Source: Tepidibacter sp. (lineage in GTDB: Bacteria > Bacillota > Clostridia > Peptostreptococcales > Peptostreptococcaceae). From it: a stretch of 46,531 bases of DNA. The position numbers and the translations under genes are program-made. A model generated the notes under the pieces. It was not told the origin of the DNA. It saw only the letters and a list, made by a program, of their open reading frames with translations, and made no database searches. This document shows positions 34,313 through 41,815 of this stretch, one piece after another (the first letter of the stretch is position 1; each line of letters starts with the position of its first letter). Location of the stretch: assembly GCF_025210165.1 (NCBI RefSeq), contig NZ_JAOASI010000080.1, positions 1-46,531 of the forward strand. Direction: 5' to 3'.

Positions 34313-35338
34313 TTATAATTTTTCTTTAGATATATATATAATAATATCATCCTTATCTATTATATAATCTTTATCAGGGTTTAATAAAACATCTTTGTTA
34401 GCAATACCAAGAATAACAGCATTATATCTTTCTATATACTTTGATACTAAATTTTTAAAAGTAATACCTATATCTTCATTATTAACCTTACCTTCATATA
34501 TTTCATTTCCATATGAACTAGTCAGAAGCTCTTTTAAAGCTTGGCTTACGTTTTTATAAAGTGCACTTCTTACCATTACTCTACTACTCATTTCATTACT
34601 TATTATAATATCATTAACATTGGCTCTTTGAAAATGGGTTACATTTTCTTTATTTAATACCTCTGCAATAAGATGTATATTAGTATTTAATTTATCTACT
34701 GCCAAGCATATTAGAACTGATTTAGCATCAGCCATACCTTCATTATTTAATTTTTCATCAGCAACTACAATTACAGTATGTGCATTTTCAATATTGGCTT
34801 TTGCGAGAGTTTCATCTTTGGTAGGATCGCCATGTACAAAGAAAGTATTTTTATATTCAAGTACAAGTTTTTCTCTTTCATCTATAATAACAATTTTTTT
34901 ATCTGGATTATCTTGTATCAATTCTTGTAATATAATCTCACTTTTATTATTCCAACCAATAATAGCAATATGATTTTTAAATTTTATATCCATAAGTCCA
35001 AGTCCTTCCTTTAATTTATTTTCAATAAAAACTGATGCAACTGCAGCAGTTATAAATCCAAATGCACTTATACCAACTAACATAAGAATTATCCCTATTA
35101 TACGTCCACCTGATGTTACAGGATAATAATCTCCATAACCAACAGTAGTACAAGTTACAAAACCCCACCATAGAGAATCCCCAAAATTCAAACCTGGATT
35201 TATAGGACTTTCATAAAAATAAAACGCTACAGAACAAGTAAATAAACTAAATAATCCTACAGTTAATAGTTTATATATATTACTTTTTTCTAATGATATA
35301 TATAATGTTTTAATTGCATGAATGAAAACATTTATCAT
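34313..35338 (-). CDS. Potassium channel with RCK (TrkA-N) domain
   Basis: This 341-residue protein has a two-helix channel: an N-terminal helix, helix about 23-45, pore TCTTVGYGDYYPVT with the K+ selectivity filter TVGYGD (about 65-71), then helix about 82-105. A cytosolic RCK domain follows (IAIIGWNNKSEIILQELI near 127-144) with a C-terminal TrkA-C-like module (about 260-341). It moves K+ under ligand control, probably forming tetramers with an octameric gating ring. The ATG at 35338 is 8 bases after AGGAGG; the upstream GTG is too close to the site. It is flanked by structured repeats R2 and R3. Confidence 0.92.
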   Translation of the reverse strand: MINVFIHAIKTLYISLEKSNIYKLLTVGLFSLFTCSVAFYFYESPINPGLNFGDSLWWGFVTCTTVGYGDYYPVTSGGRIIGIILMLVGISAFGFITAAVASVFIENKLKEGLGLMDIKFKNHIAIIGWNNKSEIILQELIQDNPDKKIVIIDEREKLVLEYKNTFFVHGDPTKDETLAKANIENAHTVIVVADEKLNNEGMADAKSVLICLAVDKLNTNIHLIAEVLNKENVTHFQRANVNDIIISNEMSSRVMVRSALYKNVSQALKELLTSSYGNEIYEGKVNNEDIGITFKNLVSKYIERYNAVILGIANKDVLLNPDKDYIIDKDDIIIYISKEKL

Positions 35339-35451
35339 TAATCCCACCTCCTATATAGTTGAATTTAATGTCAGGAATCGCATATATAAATTTTAATATA
35401 TTATGGAATATTTTTCAAGACAATAACTACCCATGCATATTTAAGTATATA

Positions 35452-35580
35452 TGTTAATAAATTTACTTGTCTGACCATAAGGGGGTTCGTAAATCTTAGG
35501 ATTATTAATAAGGCAAAAGCTTAGTTATATTCAAAATATCGCCACATTCACGGTATTTGCATAGGAAGTTTTTGATAACC
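35452..35580 (+). ncRNA. Structured repeat element, 5'-truncated copy R3
   Basis: The sequence from TGTTAATAAATTT through CTTGTCTGACC, GTTCGTAAAT, the GATTATTAATAAGGCAAAAG arm and ATAGGAAGTTTTT matches R2 and R4, but the entire 5' half of the rod is missing. Only the central hairpin can fold, and the 3' arm has no partner. The flank ATGGAATATTTTTCAA (35403-35418) also occurs upstream of R2. The remainder of the 429-base interval 35348-35776 holds the promoter at 35701 and AT-rich sequence. Confidence 0.6.
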
Positions 35581-35700
35581 CACAACACAAAAAGAACCTA
35601 GTTTTCATTCATACGAAATATAGTTTCTATACTTCATAAATTTTTAGTTTTTATGTCTAATACTTTCATTTTGGTAACTTATGGCTAAAAAGGTTAGTAA

Positions 35701-35729
35701 TTGAATTTATATCTCAAATAAAATATAAT
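35701..35729 (+). promoter_or_regulatory. Promoter of the flavodoxin-like reductase gene
   Basis: TTGAAT (35701-35706) and TATAAT (35724-35729) are separated by 17 bases, 48 bases upstream of the ATG. AAGGAGATG at 35762-35770 is the ribosome binding site. Confidence 0.75.
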
Positions 35730-35776
35730 TAGCTTTGCAATATATCAACTTTTTTAATTATAAGGAGATGCTTTAA

Positions 35777-36331
35777 ATGAAAAGAAATGTTTTAATAATT
35801 ACTGGAAGTCCTAGAGATAATGGAAACAGTACAGAATTAGCAAAGTATTTTGCTAAAGGTGCTCAGAGTAGAGGTCACCACGTTACAATGTTCAATGCTG
35901 CTAAAAATAAAATTAATCCTTGTGTTAACTGCGATAACTGCTGGAAAAAAGGAAAAGCATGTTCATTTGATAACGATCACTTTAACGATCTTTCTGAATA
36001 CATAGAATCAGCAGATGTAGTTGTATTTTCAACTCCTCTTTACTGGTTTACATTCAGTGCACAAATTAAATCAGTAATTGATAAATTATACTCTTATTGT
36101 GTTCCTAGCTGTAACAAGTCAATTAAAAATAAAGAAAGTATTTTACTGTGTTCTGCGGGAGACCCTAATAACGAAGTTTTCAATAGCCTACTATCTACTT
36201 TCAAAGATATTAATAGTTATCTAGGATGGACTGTTAAAGATACATTACTGGTAGGTGGAGTTTTTAATGTCGGAGATATAAATAAAAATATAGCCTTAGA
36301 TAAGGCTGAATCTTTAGGCTACTCCTTATAA
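35777..36331 (+). CDS. Flavodoxin-family NAD(P)H-dependent oxidoreductase (FMN reductase-like)
   Basis: This 184-residue protein has the FMN phosphate loop GSPRDNGNSTELAKYF (about 10-25), then NPCVNCDNCWKKGKAC with four cysteines (about 47-62), resembling the iron-sulfur flavoprotein cluster motif, and VVFSTPLYWFTFSAQIKSVI, the flavin/dimer region. It reduces flavins or quinones with NAD(P)H. The cysteine spacing suggests but does not prove an iron-sulfur cluster. It is the only plus-strand gene between 11555 and the right end, flanked by R3 and R4 repeats, and so perhaps acquired. Confidence 0.9.
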   Translation: MKRNVLIITGSPRDNGNSTELAKYFAKGAQSRGHHVTMFNAAKNKINPCVNCDNCWKKGKACSFDNDHFNDLSEYIESADVVVFSTPLYWFTFSAQIKSVIDKLYSYCVPSCNKSIKNKESILLCSAGDPNNEVFNSLLSTFKDINSYLGWTVKDTLLVGGVFNVGDINKNIALDKAESLGYSL

Positions 36332-36364
36332 ATAAAGAAAATCGCTTAGCAATTCTCTTTATTT
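36331..36364 (+). terminator. Terminator after the flavodoxin-like gene
   Basis: AATAAAGA-AAATCGCTTAGCAATT-CTCTTTATT forms an imperfect stem with a GCTTAGC apex, ending in a T-rich stretch. It overlaps the stop codon by one base. Confidence 0.7.
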
Positions 36365-36368
36365 CATT

Positions 36369-36632
36369 AGCAGGTAAATCTATTTGTGCTAGTTAAAATC
36401 AATTTACTTAATATAATCTAACATACATCCCTAAAACTTTCTATGCTAATGTTAGTGAATGCTTTTAGGTATTTTGACTAATATAACTTAGTTTTTGGCG
36501 TTTAATAATCTGTTAAGAAATTTGCGTGTCTGACCGTAGGGAGTTCGTAAATTTTAAGATTATTAATAAGGCAAAAGCTTAGTTATATTCAAAATATCGG
36601 TGTATTCACGGTATTTGCATAGGAAGTTTTTG
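36369..36632 (+). ncRNA. Structured repeat element, copy R4
   Basis: The outer arms AAAACTTTCTATGC (36433-36446) and GCATAGGAAGTTTT (36617-36630) pair with one G-U. The 5' hairpin GGTAAAT...ATTTACT replaces the TACCTC...GAGGTA stem of R2, a paired change with a shared GCTAGTT loop. Inner helices match R2. The sequence TGTCTGACCGTAGGGAGTTC is the central loop. It lies between the flavodoxin terminator and the aroE terminator, in the same orientation as the other copies. Confidence 0.65.
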
Positions 36633-36652
36633 ATTACCCTCAAAATAAAGTC

Positions 36653-36690
36653 AAAAAAGTAGCTATCTACATTTAATCTAGATAGCTACT
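36653..36690 (-). terminator. Terminator of the trpP-aroE operon
   Basis: AGTAGCTATCTA and TAGATAGCTACT form a perfect 12-base stem followed by TTTTTT on the minus strand, 27 bases after the aroE stop. Confidence 0.9.
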
Positions 36691-36716
36691 GAACAAAATT
36701 ATTTTATGCTTAATTA

Positions 36717-37562
36717 TTAAAATCTAAGTTCTTCAACTTCAGATAAATCCCCTCTATCAACTCTTACTCCAGTCCATATATAAAAAGCCTCAAGAGCCTG
36801 ATTTATAAGCATATCTATCCCACCCAAAGTCTCTAAATTATTCTCTTTTGCCCATTTCAAAAATCTAGTTTCCTTTGGATTATAAACTATATCACAAACT
36901 AAAAGTTTTTTATCAAGCTTTATTGTTTCATCTATTGGTATTTTATCTACATTAGGCGACATTCCTAATGAGGTTGTATTTATCAATATATCTATATTCT
37001 CTAAGTCTTCTTTACTTACATTTAAATCCCCTGTTTTTACAATACACTTAAAATTTTGCTTTATAATATCAGCTATATTCTGAGCCTTATCTATACTTCT
37101 ATTTCTAATTTCAATAGATTTTACATTGTTATTTGCTATTTCTACAGCTATACTTCTAGCTGCACCACCTGATCCTAGTATCATTACATTTTTATCTTTT
37201 ATTTCATGCCCTTTATCAATTACTGAATTTACAAACCCAACCCCATCTGTATTGTATCCAACTAATCTTCCATTGTCATTTTTAATAGTATTAACCGCAC
37301 CTATTATTCTCGCATTAATATCTATATCATCTAAATAATTCATAATATCTAACTTATGAGGTATAGTCACATTAGCACCTTTTATCTTTAGTGCTTTTAT
37401 GGCAGCTACTGCCTCTTTTAAATGTTCTTTATTTACATCAAAACACATATATTTTGAGTTTATACTGTATTTTTCAAACAGAGGATTATGAATACTAGGT
37501 GAAAAGCTGTGTTCAACTGGTTGACCTATAAGACCTATTAGTTTTGTACTACCATTTATCAT
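36717..37562 (-). CDS. aroE: Shikimate dehydrogenase
   Basis: This 281-residue enzyme reduces 3-dehydroshikimate with NADPH. Motifs are KLIGLIGQPVEHSFSPSIHN, GANVTIPHK (substrate Lys), GYNTDGVGF, GSGGAARSIA (nucleotide loop) and GIDMLINQALEAF. The ATG at 37562 has ATAGGAGATG upstream. It lies 29 bases after trpP and is therefore under the same tryptophan T-box. Confidence 0.97.
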   Translation of the reverse strand: MINGSTKLIGLIGQPVEHSFSPSIHNPLFEKYSINSKYMCFDVNKEHLKEAVAAIKALKIKGANVTIPHKLDIMNYLDDIDINARIIGAVNTIKNDNGRLVGYNTDGVGFVNSVIDKGHEIKDKNVMILGSGGAARSIAVEIANNNVKSIEIRNRSIDKAQNIADIIKQNFKCIVKTGDLNVSKEDLENIDILINTTSLGMSPNVDKIPIDETIKLDKKLLVCDIVYNPKETRFLKWAKENNLETLGGIDMLINQALEAFYIWTGVRVDRGDLSEVEELRF

Positions 37563-37591
37563 ATTATCATCTCCTATAGGTACATTATACA

Positions 37592-38113
37592 TTATCTACT
37601 TACAAATTTTGCACCTGATATTCTAATAGCAGTATTTACACAGTTGTATATAAGTGTAGTTACGAATATATTTGCAAAAGATGTTGGTAAAACTATAGTT
37701 AAGAATAAAACCTTAAATGGAGCAGGAAGACCTACTATAAAAAGTGCTGATATTAAGAATACACTTCCACTTACTATCGTTGCTAAAAATGCTACCCCAG
37801 CTATACTTATTTGTTTTTCTTTATACTTACCTATTAGCTTAATTATAAAATAAACTGCTATACAAGTTACCATCTTATCTATAACATTAGGTATTTGTCC
37901 ACCTGGGAATGTAGTAGTCATTGCAGTTATAAATCCACCTATAACACCTGTTAAAAGAGCATTTTTAAATTCACTATTTATTAAAATAGCTACAACCATA
38001 ATAGAAAGCATCAAATCAAATTTCATACCAGCTACAACACCAGGTATTATTTGGTGTAGTATAAATCCTATCGCAAGTAATAAAGCTGTTAATATATTTT
38101 TTCTTAAATTCAT
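37592..38113 (-). CDS. trpP: Tryptophan transporter, TrpP family
   Basis: This 173-residue membrane protein has about five helices (4-24, 34-48, 53-75, 81-95, 103-128, 135-157). It resembles TrpP/ECF-S-like permeases: GFILHQIIPGVVAGMKFDL and TTTFPGGQIPNVIDKMVTC. The upstream T-box with a Trp specifier strongly supports tryptophan as substrate. AAGGAGAG precedes the ATG. Confidence 0.92.
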   Translation of the reverse strand: MNLRKNILTALLLAIGFILHQIIPGVVAGMKFDLMLSIMVVAILINSEFKNALLTGVIGGFITAMTTTFPGGQIPNVIDKMVTCIAVYFIIKLIGKYKEKQISIAGVAFLATIVSGSVFLISALFIVGLPAPFKVLFLTIVLPTSFANIFVTTLIYNCVNTAIRISGAKFVSR

Positions 38114-38133
38114 ATAAATCTCTCCTTTTTTAT

Positions 38134-38238
38134 AACGAATAGGAAATTATAATCATCTTCAAATTGTGGATAAGTATAATTTCCGTTATGAGTTTCAAAA
38201 AAGTCTACATCGAAAATTTTCAGAAGAAAGACTTTTTT
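38134..38238 (-). promoter_or_regulatory. Extra structured leader between the T-box terminator and trpP
   Basis: Two further hairpins lie in the ~210-base leader. AAAAAAGTCT...AGACTTTTTT (38197-38238) is terminator-like. AACGGAAATTATA...TATAATTTCCTATTCGTT (38134-38187) sits just before the trpP ribosome binding site. They could form a second attenuator or stability element. Confidence 0.45.
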
Positions 38239-38315
38239 ATAATATTATTCAATCAATCAAAGTACCAGTCTCCTTCAGTTCATAACATATATATCAACCC
38301 CTTATAATTTTGTAT

Positions 38316-38600
38316 AAAAAAAAGCCCATCATCCCTATAAAAGGGACGAAAGACTTATAGTTTCCGCGGTACCACCCAGATTAAATAACTCAAAGCTATT
38401 TCTCTTTAACAGATACGAAGATTTCTCTTGATATCCTGTTTCTATAACGGGAAACCCCCGGCCTTGGCTAATTTCGTTTGATTTCGCCTAGCTTCTCACA
38501 GGTCCATTCATTAAAGAGTTAACAATGGGACTTTCACCAATCTCCCACTCGCTGAGTATTAAACAGTTTAACTACTTACTCCTGATCTTAGAATTTGTTC
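38316..38600 (-). promoter_or_regulatory. Tryptophan T-box riboswitch
   Basis: On the minus strand the conserved T-box AATCTGGGTGGTACCGCGG lies at 38382-38364. It is followed by a GC-rich terminator hairpin (38354-38324) and eight T residues. Upstream, the stem I loop features CAGCGAGTGGGAGATTGG and the specifier context GAA-UGG-ACC (UGG at 38506-38504) are present. UGG is the tryptophan codon. Uncharged tRNA-Trp should pair with it and permit transcription of trpP-aroE. This element and its promoter account for most of the 562-base gap 38114-38675. Confidence 0.95.
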
Positions 38601-38613
38601 TTGCTTTTTTATA

Positions 38614-38642
38614 ATTATATTAAACTGGTGAATAAATTGCAA
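38614..38642 (-). promoter_or_regulatory. Promoter of the T-box-trpP-aroE transcript
   Basis: TTGCAA (38642-38637) and TATAAT (38619-38614) are 17 bases apart on the minus strand, just upstream of the T-box stem I. Confidence 0.85.
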
Positions 38643-38675
38643 CTATTTTTAGTAATTTTTTATATATTAAAAAAT

Positions 38676-39851
38676 TTATATTCTATTTACTCCTGATTTT
38701 ATAGCTGCCCCTTTTACTGCATTTGCAACATTTGTAGCTACATTTTTGTCAAATGCCTTAGGAAGTATATTATCTACCGAGATTTCTTCATCAGATATAG
38801 TATTTGCTATTGCTAGAGCTGCTGCTATTTTCATTTCTTCATTTATTTCACTAGCTCTAATATCTAAAGCACCTCTAAATATTCCTGGAAAAGCTAATAC
38901 ATTGTTTACTTGATTATTAAAGTCAGATCTTCCTGTTCCTATTATAAATGCTCCTGCTTCTTTTGCTTTATCTGGCATTATCTCTGGTATTGGGTTTGCC
39001 ATAGCAAACACTATAGCTTTATCATTCATACTTTCAACCATATCTTTTGTTAAAATATCAGGTGCAGATACCCCAATAAATACATCTTTTTTATTAATAA
39101 TATCCTTTAAACTTCCTCTTTCATCATTCTTATTTGTTATTTTTGCCATATCCTGTTGAGCCCAATTCATATTCTCTTTTCCTTCATATATAGCTCCATC
39201 CTTATCACATAAGACAATGTTTTTAACTCCCATGCTCATAAGAAGCTTAGATATTGCTATTCCAGCAGATCCTGGACCATTAACTACAACCTCTATATCC
39301 TCTATATTTTTATTTGCAAGCTTCAAACTGTTGATAATACCAGCTGCAACTACTATTGCAGTTCCATGCTGGTCATCATGAAATACAGGTATATCTAAAG
39401 CTTTCTTTAACTTATTCTCTATTTCAAAACATCTAGGAGCAGATATATCCTCTAAATTTACTCCTCCAAATACAGGTTCCATAAGCTTTATAGTTTTTAC
39501 TATTTCTCCTACATCATTCGTATCAAGGCAAATCGGAAATGCATCTACATCTGCAAACTCTTTAAAAAGTATAGCCTTACCCTCCATAACTGGTATAGAT
39601 GCCTTTGCTCCTATATTACCAAGGCCTAAAACTGCACTACCATCACTTACCACAGCAACTAAATTAGATTTTGACGTATATTCATATACCTTTTCTTCAT
39701 CATTATGTATTTCTCTACACGGCATTGCTACTCCTGGAGTATATGCTGTTGATAAATCATCTTTATCTTTAATATTTATCTTGCTATTAACAGATATCTT
39801 ACCCTTATTCTCTTTATGTAGTTTTAAAGCTAATTCATTATAATTCTTCAT
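38676..39851 (-). CDS. NAD(P)-dependent malic enzyme
   Basis: This 391-residue enzyme decarboxylates malate to pyruvate with NAD(P) reduction. Motifs are TAYTPGVAMPCREI, GSAVLGLGNIGAKASIPVME, VFHDDQHGTAIVVAAGI (metal-binding Asp pair) and NGPGSAGIAISKLL (nucleotide loop). It is the short bacterial form without a phosphotransacetylase domain. It is last in a fumarase alpha, fumarase beta, malic enzyme operon, giving a fumarate to malate to pyruvate route. Confidence 0.96.
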   Translation of the reverse strand: MKNYNELALKLHKENKGKISVNSKINIKDKDDLSTAYTPGVAMPCREIHNDEEKVYEYTSKSNLVAVVSDGSAVLGLGNIGAKASIPVMEGKAILFKEFADVDAFPICLDTNDVGEIVKTIKLMEPVFGGVNLEDISAPRCFEIENKLKKALDIPVFHDDQHGTAIVVAAGIINSLKLANKNIEDIEVVVNGPGSAGIAISKLLMSMGVKNIVLCDKDGAIYEGKENMNWAQQDMAKITNKNDERGSLKDIINKKDVFIGVSAPDILTKDMVESMNDKAIVFAMANPIPEIMPDKAKEAGAFIIGTGRSDFNNQVNNVLAFPGIFRGALDIRASEINEEMKIAAALAIANTISDEEISVDNILPKAFDKNVATNVANAVKGAAIKSGVNRI

Positions 39852-39860
39852 CTAAAATTC

Positions 39861-40421
39861 CTACTTTCTTTCGTATTTTTTTCTTTCTATATCGTATAAA
39901 TTATTACCTTCACCATCTATAACTACAACTACAGGAAAGTTTTCAACAGTAAGTTTTCTAACCGCCTCAGCTCCTAAATCCTCATACAGTATAACTTCAC
40001 TTTTCTTAATACAACTAGATATTATAGCACCTGCTCCACCAGTTGCTGCAAAATATACACAATTGTTATCCTTTATACCTTGAATTACTTCTTTTTTTCT
40101 ATACCCTTTTCCTATCATCCCCTTAAGCCCTCTTTCAAGCAAAGGAATTGTCATATCATCCATTCTATAGCTTGTAGTAGGTCCAGCTGATCCTATAACT
40201 TCACCTGGTTTATTAGGAGATGGTCCTACATAATATATTATATTTCCCCTTAAATTAAAAGGAATTTTTTTGTTGTTTTCAATACATTCTATAAGTCTCG
40301 TATGGGCCATATCTCTTGCTGTATATATTGTTCCACTAATATGTACTATATCTCCTGCTTTTAAAGTATTCACTACTTCATTATCAAGCGGTGTGTTTAT
40401 CAATTTAATATTTTTTTTCAT
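39861..40421 (-). CDS. fumB: Class I fumarate hydratase, beta subunit
   Basis: This 186-residue subunit matches the C-terminal domain of two-subunit iron-sulfur fumarases and tartrate dehydratases: GDIVHISGTIYTARDMAH, PGEVIGSAGPTTSYRMDD and AATGGAGAIISSCIK. GGGGG precedes the ATG. It is 9 bases after the alpha gene. L-tartrate dehydratase is the alternative activity; the malic enzyme neighbour favours fumarase. Confidence 0.93.
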   Translation of the reverse strand: MKKNIKLINTPLDNEVVNTLKAGDIVHISGTIYTARDMAHTRLIECIENNKKIPFNLRGNIIYYVGPSPNKPGEVIGSAGPTTSYRMDDMTIPLLERGLKGMIGKGYRKKEVIQGIKDNNCVYFAATGGAGAIISSCIKKSEVILYEDLGAEAVRKLTVENFPVVVVIDGEGNNLYDIERKKYERK

Positions 40422-40430
40422 AAAATCCCC

Positions 40431-41273
40431 CTATAATATAATTTCTTCATGTCTTGATGCATGACAATTTATATTAACTGCAACAGGAAGACCCGCTATG
40501 TGAGTTGCAAATGTCTCTATATTAACACTAAGAGCTGTAGTTCTTCCTCCAAGACCTTGAGGTCCTATTCCTAAATCATTTATCTTTTTCAAAAGTCTTT
40601 TTTCCATATCCTTTATATGATCTAAATCACTATGATCTCCTATTTTTCTAAGCAAAGCCTTTTTAGACATGTATGCTGCCTTATCCATAGTTCCTCCAAT
40701 TCCTACTCCAACAACTATAGGCGGGCAAGGATTTGCACCTGCATTTGATACAGTCTCTATTACAAAATCTTCTACACCCTTAACTCCATCAGAAGGCTTT
40801 AACATTTTTATTCTACTCATATTCTCACTCCCAAATCCCTTTGGTGCAAAAGTTATTTTGACTCTATCACCTTTTACTATATCGTAATATATTATAGCAG
40901 GTGTATTATCTTTAGTATTATTTCTAATCAAAGGATCTTCAACTACTGATTTTCTCAAATATCCCTCTTTGTACCCCTGTCTTACACCTTCATTTATAGC
41001 CTCTGTTATATTTTGACCTTCAAATAAAACTTCTTGCCCAACCTCTAAAAAAACTACTGCCATTCCAGTATCTTGACATATAGGCATTCTATTTTCTTTA
41101 GCTATATCTGCATTTTCAATTAGCGTATCTAATATATGTCTTCCAATATCAGATTCCTCTTTTTCTCTACTTATTTTAAAAGAATTTTTTACATCCTCAC
41201 ATAAATTTATATTAGAGCTTATACTCATTTTCTTTACAGCCTCTAGTATATTAATAGTATTTATTTTTCTCAA
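40431..41273 (-). CDS. fumA: Class I fumarate hydratase, alpha subunit
   Basis: This 280-residue subunit carries the [4Fe-4S] cysteines in MPICQDTGMAVVF, GANPCPPIVVGVGIGG and NCHASRH. A TTG codon at 41273 is the likely start (RKINTINILEAVKKM follows), with AGGAG 8 bases upstream; a GTG three codons earlier lies against the site. It interconverts fumarate and malate and is oxygen-sensitive, fitting an anaerobe. Confidence 0.93.
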   Translation of the reverse strand: MRKINTINILEAVKKMSISSNINLCEDVKNSFKISREKEESDIGRHILDTLIENADIAKENRMPICQDTGMAVVFLEVGQEVLFEGQNITEAINEGVRQGYKEGYLRKSVVEDPLIRNNTKDNTPAIIYYDIVKGDRVKITFAPKGFGSENMSRIKMLKPSDGVKGVEDFVIETVSNAGANPCPPIVVGVGIGGTMDKAAYMSKKALLRKIGDHSDLDHIKDMEKRLLKKINDLGIGPQGLGGRTTALSVNIETFATHIAGLPVAVNINCHASRHEEIIL

Positions 41274-41370
41274 TAATATCACTCCTAAATTAATGCTCTC
41301 TTACTATACCATTTTATTTTCATTCTTAACATTATTCAAGTTTTTTATTTTAATGTTCGCATAAAAAAAA

Positions 41371-41430
41371 TCGTCTACTCGCTAACTCGGTGACTTATGT
41401 CGCCAACGATCGGACTCCGTTGCTCAAAAA
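41371..41430. repeat. Dispersed GC-richer repeat, longer copy
   Basis: TCGTCTACTCGCTAACTCGG, continuing with a CAACG...CGTTG hairpin, is unusually GC-rich for this AT-rich gap. A shorter copy begins TCGTCTACTCGCTACTCAGT at 45905. The rest of the ~310-base gap 41274-41590 holds the terminator at 41497-41560 and AT-rich sequence. Confidence 0.5.
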
Positions 41431-41496
41431 TAGTCGCAAATATACTTATTTAATCAATGTTATTTACAAAGCCAAAATTATATAATGTCCTATAGA

Positions 41497-41560
41497 ATAA
41501 AAATAATGTTTATTGAAATGCCGATACTTTTTACTCAACATTACAATAAACATTATTTTT
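41497..41560. terminator. Long hairpin terminator after the germination operon
   Basis: AAAATAATGTTTATTGAAATG and CATTACAATAAACATTATTTT form an imperfect ~20-base stem, 30 bases after the small membrane protein gene. T and A runs allow termination in either direction. Confidence 0.8.
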
Positions 41561-41590
41561 ATTTAATCCTTAAGTTTTAGTTATTGCTCT

Positions 41591-41815
41591 TTATTTTTCT
41601 CCTACAACCATTAATACAACCTTTTCTATATATTTAGCAGGGCTTGGTATCTCAACTCCAAATCCCAAGAGTATACTCATTATTAATGATATGGAAAATA
41701 TTGAACAATAAAGAATTAACTCCTTATTCTTATGTTTTTTCACTAGTGGAACTATTTCTAAAAAGCCTATTATCAAGTAAGCTAGTATTATCAGAAATAT
41801 TATCATATTAATCAC
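41591..41815 (-). CDS. Small two-helix membrane protein, possible germinant receptor D subunit
   Basis: This 74-residue protein has two transmembrane helices (about 2-22 and 34-53), with LVKKHKNKELIL between them. It overlaps the end of gerC-like 41808-42962 by 8 bases. Small two-helix D-subunit proteins accompany some Bacillus GerA-type receptors and modulate them. Size, topology and position fit, but sequence homology cannot be tested here. Confidence 0.65.
   Translation of the reverse strand: MINMIIFLIILAYLIIGFLEIVPLVKKHKNKELILYCSIFSISLIMSILLGFGVEIPSPAKYIEKVVLMVVGEK

Noticed and set aside
33978-36632. Group I intron or IStron remnant as explanation for the structured repeats
   Set aside because: I could not find the conserved group I P/Q/R/S elements or any transposase remnant; the helices are a simple rod plus a 5' hairpin.
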